Positions 11,698 through 23,854 are shown, counted from the first letter of the stretch. The stretch: 64,000 nt of DNA from Malania oleifera (GCF_029873635.1 NC_080422.1:11687764-11751763); one strand, 5' to 3'. Notes: generated by a model not told the origin, from the letters alone. A program made the numbers and translations.

Positions 11698-13058
11698 TGA
11701 TGGGGATCGGCAACCACTTTCCCTTTCGTTCGCTGACACGTAAATGACCCCCGGCTGTCCACAATGCTTATTAGCCATTGAAGAAACTTATGGAGATACT
11801 TGAAGACTTTTTAGAATAAAGAAGTCCAAGTTGTGATTCCGAGCTCAAGACCCTATTGGGCCCCACACGGCTACTCTAGGCCCCACATAACTTGGGCCTA
11901 CCTTTTAACTTTATTTATATTTAATTAATTACATTTTAAGTTGTTAAGTACTTAATTTGTGCGAGATTTATGTGAGTTAATTTGAGAACACTAAGTGAGT
12001 TGTCTCCCATACATGTTTAGGTCATTTATTGTTAGCTCTTTATCTTCCTTACATATATTACTATTGTAAACATGGAAGATAGTTTTAGCCAAGTATTATT
12101 ATTGGCTGAATAAAGGTTTTTCCTTTGAAAGCTCATAACTTTGTTCTGATCCTTGAGGTTGAGTGGCGAGAGGTTACGACGTTCTCCCCGGAGATTAGTT
12201 GGTGTGAGACCAACACATCTATCCATCATATCTTCACCATCTCATATCCCCACACCGTTCATATTCGACAACAACAACACCCGCACCGGTTCATCACGAT
12301 CTTGACAAATTTCTTGGTTTGATTTGAGTTCGTTGATCATTGCTAAGATATCCAACGATTCCACACGGTCATATCCATCCTAATCCATCCCTAACTTTGT
12401 TTGAGATCCTTGTTTTTAACTCCCTATAAGCCTCCGTTTCACAAAACCCTTAAAAATCCCATTTTTATCTTCATTCCACACTGTTTAGTCAACTGACCCT
12501 AAAAGCCCAGTCGATTGAACTCATTTTAGCTCTCGTTATCCCCACAACATTCAGTTAGTCGACTGACCCACAAAGCCCAGTCGACTAACCATTTTCATCT
12601 CTTGGTATCTCACCTGAAAATTCAATCAGTCACTAACCCTCCCAAGCCCAATCAACTGACCTTGTTCTACTAGCCAAAAACCCAAATTTTGTGACCCCAG
12701 GCGACTAACCTTTCCTCCCCAGACGACTGAAGTTCCCCAAAACTTAAATTCACAGCATTTTAAAATATATTTGCTTGTCAATTGTGGAATATGATTGTGA
12801 TAACATAGACTTGTTTTCTTGAATGATTGAATAGCCTTTTCATAAGCATATCACTTGATTCTTTTGTGAAAGAACCACTTGGGATTGAATTTTGAATTGA
12901 ACTATAGACCTTTTCAAAATCCTTGTACCCGTGTGATAAAGCATGATTTGTTTAATTAATGTTTTTTTTATTCAATTCTTATTTTAAAGTGTTTCTCATG
13001 TGTGTTGATTGAGGGTTGAAACCTGTAAGACTAGGTTACCCTGCCCCATCCTACATCA
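11698..13058 (+). repeat. 5' LTR of element A
   Basis: This LTR is 1361 bp and starts TGATGGGGATCGGCAACC. It contains the words GGCCCCACACGGCTACTCTA and CACCCGCACCGGTTCATC, which recur in the 3' LTR. Between about 12480 and 12735 it carries repeated CAGTCGACTGACC-like motifs. Confidence 0.92.
12481..12735 (+). promoter_or_regulatory. array of CAGTCGACTGACC-type motifs in the LTR of A
   Basis: At least seven variants of (A/C)GTCGACT(G/A)ACC occur, often in pairs separated by CCACAAAGCC-like spacers (for example AGTCGACTGACCC then CAGTCGACTAACC). The core GTCGAC is a perfect palindrome. The 3' LTR has the same array at about 47155-47330. The role is unknown; being in an LTR and clustered suggests a regulatory or RNA-structural function, but this is inference. 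Confidence 0.6.
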
Positions 13059-13059
13059 T

Positions 13060-13071
13060 TTGGAATTAGAG
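13060..13071 (+). other. degenerate primer-binding site of A
   Basis: TGGAATTAGAGA begins 2 nt after the LTR and matches the tRNA-iMet primer site TGGTATCAGAGC at 9 of 12 positions. Position and similarity suggest the decayed PBS. Confidence 0.45.
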
Positions 13072-13159
13072 ACTAGGTTAGAGCGTAGGTTTAGTCAAGC
13101 TGAACCCTCAAAGTCTCTTCTTTAGCTGTGAGGAGTTGTCCTTGTATTGTTATGCTTTG

Positions 13160-15017
13160 ATGGCAACTAGATTTGGGAACTGTTATCAAGGTCATAGAAC
13201 TGACATAGACCATGATACCCTTCTAGAAGAACTTCAAGCCCAAGTTCAAGTCTTAACCCAAGACTTAACTCATGCCTTTACTAGGATAGAAAGGTTGGAA
13301 ACTAATTTAGCTCCTGGCCAACCTCTAGAAAATCTTGAACCGCCCCGTGAGGTTGAACATGAACTTGCTTCTCACCACTCTAGGGAAACAAATAATCCTT
13401 CAAGAGAAAGAACACCGCCCTTAGAGAGACCTCCCACTCCTCCTCCACCCAGACCCCATGCTCTCAGACGATTTCAGTGTCATGGCCCTTATATTCCACA
13501 TTGGAATTAATAGGATTATGATGACGAGGAATTCCAACCCAAGAGACTTTTTCGTAGGGACAATCATGATCTAGACAGAGATGTCATGAAGAGAGTAAAA
13601 GTTGAAGCCCCTACCTTTGATGGACAAATGGATCCAAAGATTTTTCAAGATTGGTTAACTGAAATGGATTCATATTTTGACTGGTATAGGATGCATAATC
13701 CACATCAAGTGAGGTTTGCAAAGATGAGACTAATCGGGTAAGCTAAACTTCATTGGGTAAATGTCGAAAGACAAGAAGCTTGCCTAAGTCATATACCCAT
13801 AGAACATTAGGACGTGATGTAAGACTGATTGATAGAAAAATATATCCCAATTTCTTATAGGTAGGGGTGTACAAAAATTACCGAAAAATCGAAAATCGGA
13901 CCGAAACCGAACCGAAACCATAAACGGTTTGATTTTTCGATTTTTGGTTTCGATTGCTATTTTCAAAAATAAAAAAGTTCGGTTTCGGTTTCAATTTTGG
14001 TTTTATGTTGAAACCGAACCAAAAAAAATCGAAAAATCGATTTATATAAGATATATATAATATGGCTAGTAAAAATATAGCATGCGATATAGCCATATAG
14101 CCACTATAAAAAATAAAAATCGTCAATAAATTTTTAAGAACTTTATGAAAAATAAAGGTTATTTTTGTTAAAAGTGCCCAATAGATTTTATTTTGTTAAA
14201 ATTATGAGTCCTTATAAAAATTAAAATGCTCAATAAATTTTCAACAACTTTATGAAAAATAAAGGTTATTTTTTTTTAAAAAAAAATCGGTTTAAAACCG
14301 AAAAATCGCAACCGAACCCAGCCACATTTTCGGTTTTCAATTAAAGCATAATTTCAGTTCAGTTTCGGTTTCGGTTCAGAAATCCCAAAACCAAAAATTT
14401 CGATTCGATTTTCGGTTCTGGTCAAAATCAAACCGCACTGAACCGTGTACAGTCCTACTTATAGGGAATGTCTCATGGATCAGCCCTATAGCCTCAGACA
14501 AGGTAATATGAGTGTGACTGAGTACATGAGTAAGTTTGATGAGCTATCTATTAGATGTGGAATAGAAGAAAGCATGAGCCAACAGATTTCTAGGTTTAGG
14601 ATTGGCCTGAAACCTAAACTTAGAAAAGAGTTGTTTCCTCACCACATTGATTCCCTTGAGCATGCTTTTAAATTGGCACATGATTGTGAGCAGATGAGTA
14701 AAACCCATTTGAGTAGGAAATTTGGAACCCCCTCTAATGACACCAACCAAAGAAAGGCCACATCGTATGTGAGGACTAGACCTACCAACACTGGTCAAGT
14801 TACCTCAAGAGGTAGCAATCCCACTGTCCAGCAGCCTGTGGACAAAGGGAAGGCTCCTATGAATGGGTCCTCCAAACAAGTGTCTGGAAGTGATGTGTGC
14901 TATAAGTGTCATAAAAGAGGTCATCTTTCCAAGCAATGCGCCACTAGAAACCTAGCCATTGAAAGAGAAGAAGAAGAAGATCAGGAGAAGGACATCCTTA
15001 CATTCCTAAAGAAGTAG
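13160..15017 (+). pseudogene. gag of element A, interrupted by a MITE
   Basis: The Gag polyprotein forms the capsid and nucleocapsid of the virus-like particle. A start at ATG 13160 (MATRFGN) is followed by a coiled-coil-like stretch (LLEELQAQVQVLTQDL) and Pro-rich sequence. A stop follows at 13508. The frame continues with KVEAPTFDGQMDPKIFQDW and VRFAKMRLIG, further stops, then MITE 13862-14457. It resumes with YRECLMDQPYSLRQGN and ends in a zinc knuckle CYKCHKRGHLSKQC (CX2CX4HX4C) at about 14897-14940 and an acidic tail. Removing the MITE and one copy of its 8-bp duplication rejoins the reading. Stops at 13508, 13739 and 13808 show it is dead. Confidence 0.82.
13862..14457. mobile_element. 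hAT-type MITE inside the gag of A
   Basis: The 596-bp element starts TAGGGGTGTAC and ends GTACAGTCCTA, imperfect terminal inverted repeats of about 12 bp. It is flanked by a perfect 8-bp duplication CTTATAGG (13854-13861 and 14458-14465), the signature of hAT transposition. The outer parts are packed with ACCGAAAC and GGTTTCGGTT words in opposite orientation at the two ends, so it could fold as a long hairpin. There is no transposase. It inserted after element A. Confidence 0.92.
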
Positions 15018-15130
15018 CTAATGAGGATAAATTATCCATAGAAGAAGAATACAATGCTACTGTGAATGTGATGTGATGTATCATGGTGACACCTCGAGAA
15101 CAAGAGGATTGGTGCTGAACTTCTATTTTT

Positions 15131-16822
15131 CATACTTATATTAAGTATGGAAATAAGAGTTGTAAAATGATCATCGATGGTGGAAGTTGCATGAACATGA
15201 TTTTCAAAGCATCTTCAGAAAAATTGGGATTGAAAATTGAACCCCATCCCACTCCATATAAAGTTGCTTGGGTGAATGCACCAACCATGCCCTTAAGCCA
15301 TAGGTGTCTAGTGCCTATTAAGATTGCAGACTATGAAGATGAAATCTGGTGTGACGTCCTTCCTATGGATGTTGCCCACATTCTTTTAGGCAGACCCTGG
15401 CTGTATGATCTAGATGTTGCACACAATGGCAAAGCCAACACCTATACTTTTAGGTGCAATGGAAAGAAGATTGTCTTGAGTCCTCTAGAGCCCAATAAGG
15501 ACAAGCAAGACAAGGATAAGAAGAGTTCGAAAAGAAAAGAGAAATCTGGAACTTCTTTGCATGTTCTAAGCAAAAAGCAATTCGAACAAGAGAGTAAAAA
15601 GACACGGGTTGTTTATATAGTGGTAACCAAGAAAAATGACTCCTCAACTCTAGAACATGAGACACCACATGAAGTGTCCCCTATACTTGCTGAATTTAGT
15701 GATGTTATCTCTGAACCTCTAAATGAATTATCCCCGATAAGAGATATTCAACACTATATAGATCTTGTTCCAGGATCATCTTTGCCCAATTTGCCTCACT
15801 ATAGGATGAATCCTAAAGAACATGAGGAATTGAAGAGGCAAGTTGAAGAGTTGAGAAGCAAGGTATTTATTCAGGAAAGCATGAGCCCATGTGCATATCC
15901 TAACCTTCTTACTCCAAAGAAAGATGGAACTTGGAGAATGTGCATTGACAGTAGAGTCATTAACAAAATCACAGTCAAATATAGGTTTCCTATACCTAGG
16001 TTAGATGATATGTTGGATCAAATGGTTGGTTCCAAAATCTTTTCTAAAATTGATCTTAAAAGTGAATACCACCAAATTAGAATCCGGCATGGAGATGAAT
16101 TGAAAACTGCATTTAAGAATAAAGATGGCTTGTACGAATAGCTAGTGATGCCATTTGGTCTCACCAATGCACCAAGCACTTTCATGAGAGTGATGACCCA
16201 GATTTTGAAACCCTTCATTGGGCATTTCCTTATTGTCTACTTTGATAACATTTTGATTTATAGTCAAACAAGGAAAGAGCACTTAGATCACTTAAGGAGA
16301 GTGTTTGAAGTTTTAAGAGAGCAGAAGATGTATGCAAATCTGAAGAAGTACACCTTCATGAATCCTCAGGTAATTTTATTAGGATATATTGTATCTAAGA
16401 CGGAGTTTCTGTTGACCTTGAGAAGGTCAAGGCTATCCAAGATTGGCCTACTCCCAGAAACATTCATGAAGCGAGAAGTTTCCATGGGTTAGCCACATTC
16501 TATTTACGAATTTCAGCACCATCATGGCACTCATTACCAATTGTCTAAATAAAGGAGAGCTTGTGTGGCCTAAGGCTGCAACCAAAGCCTTTTTAGACAT
16601 AAAAGACCGAATGACCAAAGCCCCTGTGCTACACCTCCCGGATTTTCAAAAATTGTTTGAAGTAGCTTGTGATGCTTCCGAAGTTGGCATAGGAAGAGTG
16701 TTGAGTCAAGAGGGCCATCTTATAGCCTTCTTCAGTGAGAAGTTAAATGATGCTAAGCAACATTACTCAACCTATGATAAGAAGTTCTATGTTGTGGTCC
16801 AATCCTTAAGGCAATGGAGACA
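15131..16822 (+). pseudogene. pol of element A: protease, reverse transcriptase, start of RNase H
   Basis: The protease block is at about 15164-15440 (IIDGGSC; HILLGRPWLYD). A linker rich in Lys/Asp follows, then the RT: DLVPGSSLPNLPHYRMNP, TPKKDGTWRMCIDSRVINK, KIDLKSEYHQIRI. A TAG at 16139-16141 stands where the family has Trp before [11 protein letters not shown]. The active-site box reads YFDN instead of YxDD (Asn at 16247-16249), which removes a metal-binding Asp. A frameshift follows near 16400. RNase H begins VWPKAATKAFLDIKD and FEVACDASEVGIG and runs to WRHYL, where element B has landed. It resumes at 25761. Confidence 0.85.
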
Positions 16823-16894
16823 CTATTTGTAGTGACCTAAAGAATAATAGTATTTTAACAATAAAGAGGGAGGAAAAAGGAAACAGAAATAGAA

Positions 16895-17117
16895 GGAGGC
16901 AGTAAGCTTCGTCGATGACATTGCATTTTGGAGATAATAATTTCAAAAATTTTCAGGCTTCGTCGACGAGGTCCCGTCTCGTCGACCAGAAAATACCGAG
17001 AAAAGGTTTTGGGCTACTCTGAATTTTGTCGATGAAGGGTAAGGTTCTTCGACGAATTTACTTAAAGACTCATCGATGAGGTGACGTGTCTCGTCGATGA
17101 ATCTAGCCCTATAAGTA
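16895..17117 (+). promoter_or_regulatory. U3 of B: TCGTCGACGA-type array upstream of a TATA-like box
   Basis: At least eight variants of (T/C)TCGTCGAYGA lie between 16906 and 17101 (CTTCGTCGACGAGG, CTCGTCGATGAAT and so on). They are followed by CCCTATAAGTAG at 17107-17118 and then a CT tract. The arrangement of clustered palindromes, TATA box and pyrimidine leader is shared with C, D and F. Confidence 0.65.
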
Positions 17118-17148
17118 GTGAAAAATTGGATTTTTATCACATTTACAG

Positions 17149-17150
<2 letters not shown>

Positions 17151-17215
<65 letters not shown>

Positions 17216-17217
17216 AC
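17151..17217 (+). repeat. (CT)n tract in the leader of LTR B
   Basis: More than 30 CT dinucleotides lie just downstream of the TATA-like box. The 3' LTR (about 24185-24201) has a far shorter tract, so slippage has occurred since insertion. Confidence 0.85.
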
Positions 17218-17658
17218 GGTCTCTCTCCCTTCTCTCATTAATTTCGGCCCCGCTAGTCACCGAATCAATGATCTGAGGCCACCACGACGCTCGTGGTGAA
17301 GTTCTCTGCAAGTTTGCCGGAGCGGATCGTTGGTGAAACGAAGTTAGATTTCACCCCAAATTCAGGGTAAGGCCTTTTAGTCCATTTTTGACCTTATGAC
17401 AGTTATAGGAAATGATGTAGGTGAAAAAATACTGAAACTTTTGTTCTGAAAAATGTTGTTTTCAGGGTGTTATGTCGGAGGCCTTATAGGTGTTAGGCCA
17501 GTATACCATAGGGCTTTTCAATAGTCAGGTAAGAGAAATATGCTATGTTAAGTAATTTTAAAATATTATACAGTTTATTAAATTATGAAAATTATGTATT
17601 AAAGTATGGTGTGGCTTGAGAATATGAATATAGTACGGAGATATATTGTATGAGTTTT

Positions 17659-17865
17659 AGTACCATGATTTTACGAATTTCAGTACCATGATTATACGAA
17701 TTCTAGTACCATGATTATACGAATTCTAGTACCATGATTATATGAATCTCAGTACCATGATTATACGAATCTTAGTACCAAGATTATACGAATCTCAGTA
17801 TTATGATTATGCAGTTTTCAGTGTTATGACTATACAGTTCTCAGTATTATGACGTATGAATTACA
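17659..17865 (+). repeat. 23-bp tandem repeat in LTR B, nine units
   Basis: Units of the form AGTACCATGATTATACGAAT plus 3 nt repeat every 23 bp, degrading to AGTATTATGATTATGCAG at the end. I count nine units here and six at about 24644-24775 in the 3' LTR. Confidence 0.8.
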
Positions 17866-18845
17866 GTTACAGTTTATTCAGTATCATGGTTATTACAATT
17901 ATTTCAGAATCATGGTAAATCAAATAGTTGTATATAGAGATTATTATATAGTATCAAACCTTATTGGACCATACAGCAAAGTACGGTACCGTTGCTATAG
18001 ATATTTATGTTATGAGTGCAACCACCTATTTAGATAATACGTGGTAGTAGGTCGATCACTTAGGCCCTTGACGTGGACAGGCTCCCCATCAGATATGGGT
18101 TGAGGTGGGAAAATCCAACCGATGGAGTATAGTGATTTATTCCTGGTTGGCCAGCCAGGGTAAATCCCGCCTATGAGCCAGCACAACCCTGTCATGAGGG
18201 GTTAAATCATGACACACAGTTATTCATAGGGAAAGTTTTTAGTTACTATTACGTATGTACAAATGTACAGAAATAGGGAACATACTTATGTACACTAGAA
18301 GTATTTTTAATAGTAACTTATAATACTGTTATGTTAAGCGACATGGAAAGGGTGGTGGATTTTATCACTTGTACTGTATTTACATATTCAGTTATACATG
18401 ATTATATGAAACAGATTTTCATAATATTGTAGCTCATTGCCACACACTAGTAATAGCATATTTTGTCTTACTGAGCGTTGGCTCATCCCAGTGTTGAATC
18501 ATTTTTCAGGTGATCCAGGTAGGCGAGCAGACCAGGTTCGCAAATAGAGGGGCTTCAGTACTGCACTGACAGTAGATAGTGAGTATGTTTGTGGAGGATT
18601 TTTGTATACCCCAGCATAGTTGAGGGTATTTTGGGAAACAGATATATGTGTATATTTTGGAAACATGTTAGTACTCTGGTATTGTATATATATATTTACA
18701 TATGGTTATGTCTATGTGATTTTTGCTTCTCATTGTTTAGGTTGATAATTGGATTTAACTAGTATGGTATCAGAGCATGTAGAATGTCATAGTATAAAAA
18801 AAATAACATAAATAATACCCAGTTAAATAGCAGGTCATGACCGTT

Positions 18846-18858
18846 TGGTATCAGAGCC
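18846..18858 (+). other. primer-binding site of B
   Basis: TGGTATCAGAGCC is a perfect match to the 3' end complement of plant initiator tRNA-Met and lies 3 nt after the LTR. It sets the 5' end of minus-strand DNA synthesis. Confidence 0.93.
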
Positions 18859-19147
18859 TAGGTTGCTAGGTTTTGTAGACTTTAGAGTGCAGCAGAAGCA
18901 ATACCAGAGTATAGGAAAAGGATTTGAGGTTTGTTCGGTTGTCTGGATATAGGATTTCCATGGTGGTTTCTGTGTTTTTCCTGGGGTGACGATTTTAGGA
19001 AAATCATAGTAAACTATTGTCGGGTTGTGTGTCTAGGTGACAGAACTAGATATTGAGTTAAGGTCAGGGAAGGTAATTAATTTTGAATTGGTACAGGATA
19101 GGCCTGTATAGGAGATAAAGTGCTTAAGTGCGTTTCTTGTTTTCAGG

Positions 19148-20083
19148 ATGGACCCAGGAAGTAGTGGCACGAATGTTGGGGAGGATAGACCAGGACCTTC
19201 CAGCATAGGTGGAGGAGATATAGATGTTGTACTGCGTAGCGTCACTCAACAGGTGATGGCTGAGATGGCCAGGAGTTCTGGGGAGCGTGGCTGTTCGATT
19301 GAGCAGTTTACGCGTATGAAGCCCCCATCCTTTGCTAGAGGAGATGACCTGATTATAGCTGAGAATTGGGTTCAGGATATCGAAGAGGCATTGGCGGTGC
19401 TTCCTTGTATGGATGAACAAAAGGTAGCATTTTTAGCATTTAAGTTAACAGGGGAGGCGAAGCACTGGTGGAGAGCAGCGCGTCTGATTGAGGAGCAGAG
19501 GTTGGTTCCAGTGCTAGTGACATGGGACTAATTCAAGGATCTATTCTTCGAGCGATATTTCCCTGCTATCGTTCGGAGTGCGAAAGCAGCAGAGTTTCTG
19601 CATTTGGTACAGGGGCAGATGACTATATCCCAGTACGCAGCTCGGTTTATCGAGTTGTCGCGTTTTGCTCCACATCTAGCACCTGATGAAGAGAAAAAGG
19701 CAAGGAAGTTTGACAAGGGACTAAGGTAGAACTTATTTGAGCAAGTGATTGGTTTCAGGGCTCAGACATTCACAGAGGTTGTAAACAAGGCTGCGATTAT
19801 CGAGAGTGGTATTCAGAGGGGTGTAGCAGCTTAGAGTCAGAGGAAGAGGCTTGCGCCTCAAGGTTTTCAGGCTGGCACCAGTAGGGGTCCATGGAGAGGA
19901 GGTCGTGATAGGGGAGACCAGAGGCAAATGGCAGGACCTTATGGGAACCAGGGTGCGCCGACTTACCCGGTGTGTCAGACGTGTGGGAGACATCATCTAG
20001 GGGAGTGTCAGGTAGGTAGAGGTGTATGTTATCATTGTGGGAGACCCAGTCACATGGTACGTGAATGCCTAGTTCAGCCAGAC
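19148..20083 (+). pseudogene. gag of element B
   Basis: Starts at ATG 19148 ([15 protein letters not shown]). The retrotransposon gag domain is clear: [40 protein letters not shown], then past a TAA at 19529-19531 FFERYFPAIVRSAKAAEFL, AARFIELSRFAPHLAP and RKFDKGLR. Further stops follow at about 19726 and 19834. A Gly/Arg-rich segment leads to the zinc knuckle CYHCGRPSHMVREC at about 20028-20069. The stops fall where relatives have Gln, which fits CAG/CAA to TAG/TAA. Without them gag would run into the protease in one frame. Confidence 0.85.
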
Positions 20084-20170
20084 TAGGTCCCAGCTCCTAG
20101 GCCCTATTAGGGAGGACATCAGGCAGCTCGGGGAGGATACCAGGCGCCTCGTGGTGGCCAGCAAAGGAAT

Positions 20171-23100
20171 GTGGCCCCAGCGCAAGTGTACGCTTTAACG
20201 TCGAGTGATGTAGAGGCTGCTACAGATGTGGTGACAGGTACATTTACTATTTTATCATATCCAGTTATTGTTCTTTTTGACTTGGGTGCTACTCATTCTT
20301 TCATTTCTACATCTTATGTTAAATTATCTGAGAGTGAGACCCAGTTATTACATATAGCGCTGTCAGTAACTACACCATCAAGGTCAGTGATCAGATGTTA
20401 GAGGGTACTTAGGGGCTATCCGATAGAAATTCAGGGGAAGGTGTTACCAGCTGACTTGATTGTATTTTATATGTGTGGGTTTGATATAATACTGGGTATG
20501 GACTGGTTGGCTACCAATCACGCTAGCATTGATTGTTTCTAAAAAGAAGTAATTTTCAGACCTCTTGGATCAGATTCGTTGGTTTACGGGTATGTGCTCC
20601 AAAACAATTGGTATCAGCCGTGCAGGCGGGCAGATTACTCTTGGATGGAGGTCAAGGGTTTATAGCATTTGTGAAAGAAGTATCTAAAAATGAATTGAAG
20701 ATTGATAGCACTCCAGTTGTACAAGAATTTCTAGATGTTTTCCCAGAGGAGCTACCAAGGTTGCCTCCTGTGCGCGAGGTAGATTTTCCTATAGATTTAC
20801 CTCCAGGGACTGCGCCAATCTCTAAGGTTCCTTATCGTATGGCTCCAGTTGAATTGGGAGAATTAAAGGACCAATTGCAAGACTTGCTGAACAAAGGGTT
20901 TATACGACCCAGTGTATCGCCGTAAGGAGCTCCAATGTTGTTCGTAAAGAAGAAAGACGGGTTCATAAGGATGTGCATTGATTACAAGGAGATAAATAAA
21001 GTTACTATTAAGAATTAAATATCCTCTATGTCGTATAGATTATTTGTTTGATCAGCTCCAGGGTACACGGGTATATTCCAAGATTGACCTCAGATCCGGG
21101 TACCATCAAGTGAGAGTAAAAGTGGAGGACATCGCGAAGACAGCCTTCAGGACCAGGTACGGGCACTATGAATTTCTCGTTATGCTGTTTGGTCTAACAA
21201 ATGCCCCGGCCGTGTTCATGGACTTGATGAATAGAGTTTTTCACCAGTATCTAGATCAGTTTATAGTAGTTTTTATCGATGATATACTGGTGTACTCGAG
21301 GAGTTTTGAGGAGCATGAGGTGCATTTGAGGCAGGTGTTGCAGACTCTCAGGGAGGAGATGCTAAGTTTAGCAAGTGTGAGTTCTGGTAGGAGAAAGTAG
21401 CATTTTTAGGCCATGTAATCTCAAGAGACGGTATATCAGTGGATCCCAGCAAGATTGACGCAATGGTAAATTGGACCAGGAGGAATGTACAGAAAGTTAG
21501 GAGTTTCTTAGGACTGACAAGTTATTACCGTCATTCTGTTGAGGGGTTTTTGGCTTTGTCAGGACCTCTCACACGTTTGACTAGGAAGAATGCCAGATTT
21601 GTGTGGGATGAAGAATGCGAGCAGAGTTTCCAGGAATTAAAGCAGCAGCTCGTCACTGCACTAGTTTTGACGATTCCATCATGAGGGAATGGTTATGTTA
21701 TTTAGAATGACGCGTCTTTGAAAGAGCTTGGTTGTGTGCTGATGCAGTATGGTAGGGTGATAGCATATGTGTCCAGGCAGTTGAAAGAATATGAAAATAA
21801 CTACCCTACTCACGATCTAGAATTGGCTGTAGTTGTACATGCACTGAAGATCTAGATACATTATTTATATGGTGAGAGGTGTAAGATATTTTCTGATCAT
21901 AAGAGTCTCAAGTATTTCTTTACACAGAAAGAGTTGAACATACGACAGAGGAGGTGGTTGGAACTTATCAAGGATTATGATTGTACCATCAGTTACCACC
22001 TAGGTAAAGCAAATATGGTGGCTGATGCTTTAAGCCGTAAGTCAAGAGATACAGCACAGCTAGCCGCAGTTATTCAGCACCCGATTCAGATGGACTTGGC
22101 AAGGCTCGGTGTGGAATTAGTGAAAGATGATCCTCAGGTGCTTATTGCCAGTTTGGTTGTACAGCCTACACTTTATGAGAGAATTAAAGCTACTCAGAGG
22201 GATGATCCAGAATTGGCAGAAGTGATAGCCAGAATACAGGGTGGTTAGGGGGGAAGAATTCAGCATTTCTAACAATGGGGCTCTGAGATTTCACACTAGA
22301 TTATGTGTGCCTGTAGATGACAGTATCAGGAGGACAATTCTAAATGAGGCACACAGATCTCTATACACTGTTCATCCTAGCAGTACAAAAATATATAGGG
22401 ATCTACAAGATTATTTTTGGTGGAGTGGCATGAAGAGAGAAATAGCAGAATTTGTGTAGCAATGTTTGACGTGCCAGCAGGTTAAGGCTAAGCACCAAAG
22501 ACCGGCTGGTCAGTTGCAACCACTTTTCATTCTCGAGGGGAAGTGGGACCACGTATCCATGGATTTTGTTACTGGGCTGCCGCCAGCATCGCATGGTCAG
22601 AATGCTATTTGGGTGGTGGTTGATAGATTGATGAAGACAGCGCACTTTCCGCTTATTAAGATTAGCTACCCTATGAACCAGTTAGCAGAGATATATATAC
22701 AGGAGATTGTTCGACCCCATGGAGTGCTGGTATCCATAGTCTTGGACCGTAATCCATGTTTTACATCAAGGTTCTGGAGGAGTTTGCATGAGGCATTGGG
22801 GACTCAGTTAGCATTTAGTACTGCTTTCCACCCTCAGACCGATGGTCAGACTAAGAGAACAATCCAGATATTAGAATATATGCTTCGTGTCTGTGTGCTA
22901 CACTTTGGAGGTAGCTGGATTCAGTTTTTGTCGCTAGTTGAATTTGCTTATAATAACAGTTATCAGACTAGCATCGGCATGGCACCCTACGAGGCATTAT
23001 ATGGTAGGAGATGTCGATCTCCTTTTTTCTGGGATGAAGTAGGTGAAAGGCGAGTTTTGGGACCAGAGATAATTCAGTAAACGTGTGATAAAGTCCAACT

Positions 23101-23605
23101 TATTCAAGACAAGATCAGTGCAGCGCAAAGTCGGCAGAAAAGTTACACGGATACTCGTCGCCGAAAACTGGAATTTGAAGTGGGTGATCATGTATTTCTG
23201 AGAATAACTCCACTGAAGGGGATCATGAGATTTGGGAAGAAGGGTAAGTTGAGCCCTAGGTTTATTGGCCCCTTTGAGATACTTGAGAAGATTGGGTCAG
23301 TAGCCTATCAGCTAGCTTTACCGCCATCTCTATTTCGAGCTCATGACGTATTTCATGTTTCCATGTTAAGGAAATACGTCCCAGATCCTTCCCATATCAT
23401 CAGCCATGCAGAATTGGAAGTTAGTGAGGCTTTAGCGTATGAAGAAGCTCCAGTACAGATTTTAGATAGGAAAGAACAAGAATTGCACAACAAGAAGATA
23501 CCACTAGTAAAAGTTCTGTGGAAAAACCACGCGATCGAAGAAGCCTTATGGGAGCTTGAAAATGAAATCAGATGGAAATATCCCTATTTATTTGATGAAT
23601 TATAG
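20171..23605 (+). pseudogene. pol of element B: PR-RT-RNase H-integrase-chromodomain
   Basis: Protease: VIVLFDLGATHSFIS (20263-20307; the family has DSG, here DLG) and [79 protein letters not shown] and an intact [11 protein letters not shown] (Asp pair at 21278-21283). RNase [15 protein letters not shown] to [20 protein letters not shown]. Integrase: HHCC region, HVSMDFVTGLPPASHGQNA, a DRNPCFTSRFW block, and HPQTDGQTKRTIQ, where the catalytic Glu is Lys (22853-22855). The C-terminus (FEILEKIGSVAYQLALP, VFHVSMLRKYVPDPSHII, VLWKNHAIEEALWELE) is the chromodomain-like tail of Tekay-type elements. Stops at 20399, 20923, 22246, 22457 and 23078, among others, and frameshifts near 21015 and 21360 break it. 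Confidence 0.9.
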
Positions 23606-23854
23606 TATTGATATATATGCTAAGATGATAATTTTATTTTGTTGAGTCCAATGTAACTGTAATGTAGTGTATAGAATAGGTAGTATTTTGGTTTTGGGAG
23701 AATTTTATTTTATATTTGTAATCTCCTAGAACTACCCATGTAACCACGGTATTCCTCGGCCACAAGTGAGGGCAGGTAATAAAATAAGTAGACCATTTGC
23801 TTTTATGGGATGATAGAAGGTAATACAGACAGTAAATTTTGAGGATGAAATTTT
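23606..23854 (+). other. 3' untranslated region of B
   Basis: Noncoding sequence between the chromodomain stop and the polypurine tract. The words GTAATCTCC and TAACCACGGTATTCCTC recur at about 41035-41075, showing that the tail before the 3' LTR of C belongs to a related element. Confidence 0.7.

Larger units (their letters stand above)
16828..18842 (+). repeat. 5' LTR of element B
   Basis: This LTR starts TGTAGTGACC; its expected terminal CA has become CC at 18841-18842. It contains, in order, a TCGTCGACGA-type array, a TATA-like box (CCCTATAAGTAG), a CT repeat at the likely transcript start, and a 23-bp tandem repeat. Its end also includes an internal TGGTATCAGAGC copy at about 18766 that is part of the LTR and is not the PBS. 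Confidence 0.93.

Noticed and set aside
18763-18776. TGGTATCAGAGC at about 18766 and again at about 25681 as primer-binding sites
   Set aside because: Both lie inside the LTRs of B at the same place, 75-80 bp before the LTR end. The true PBS of B is 18846-18858.
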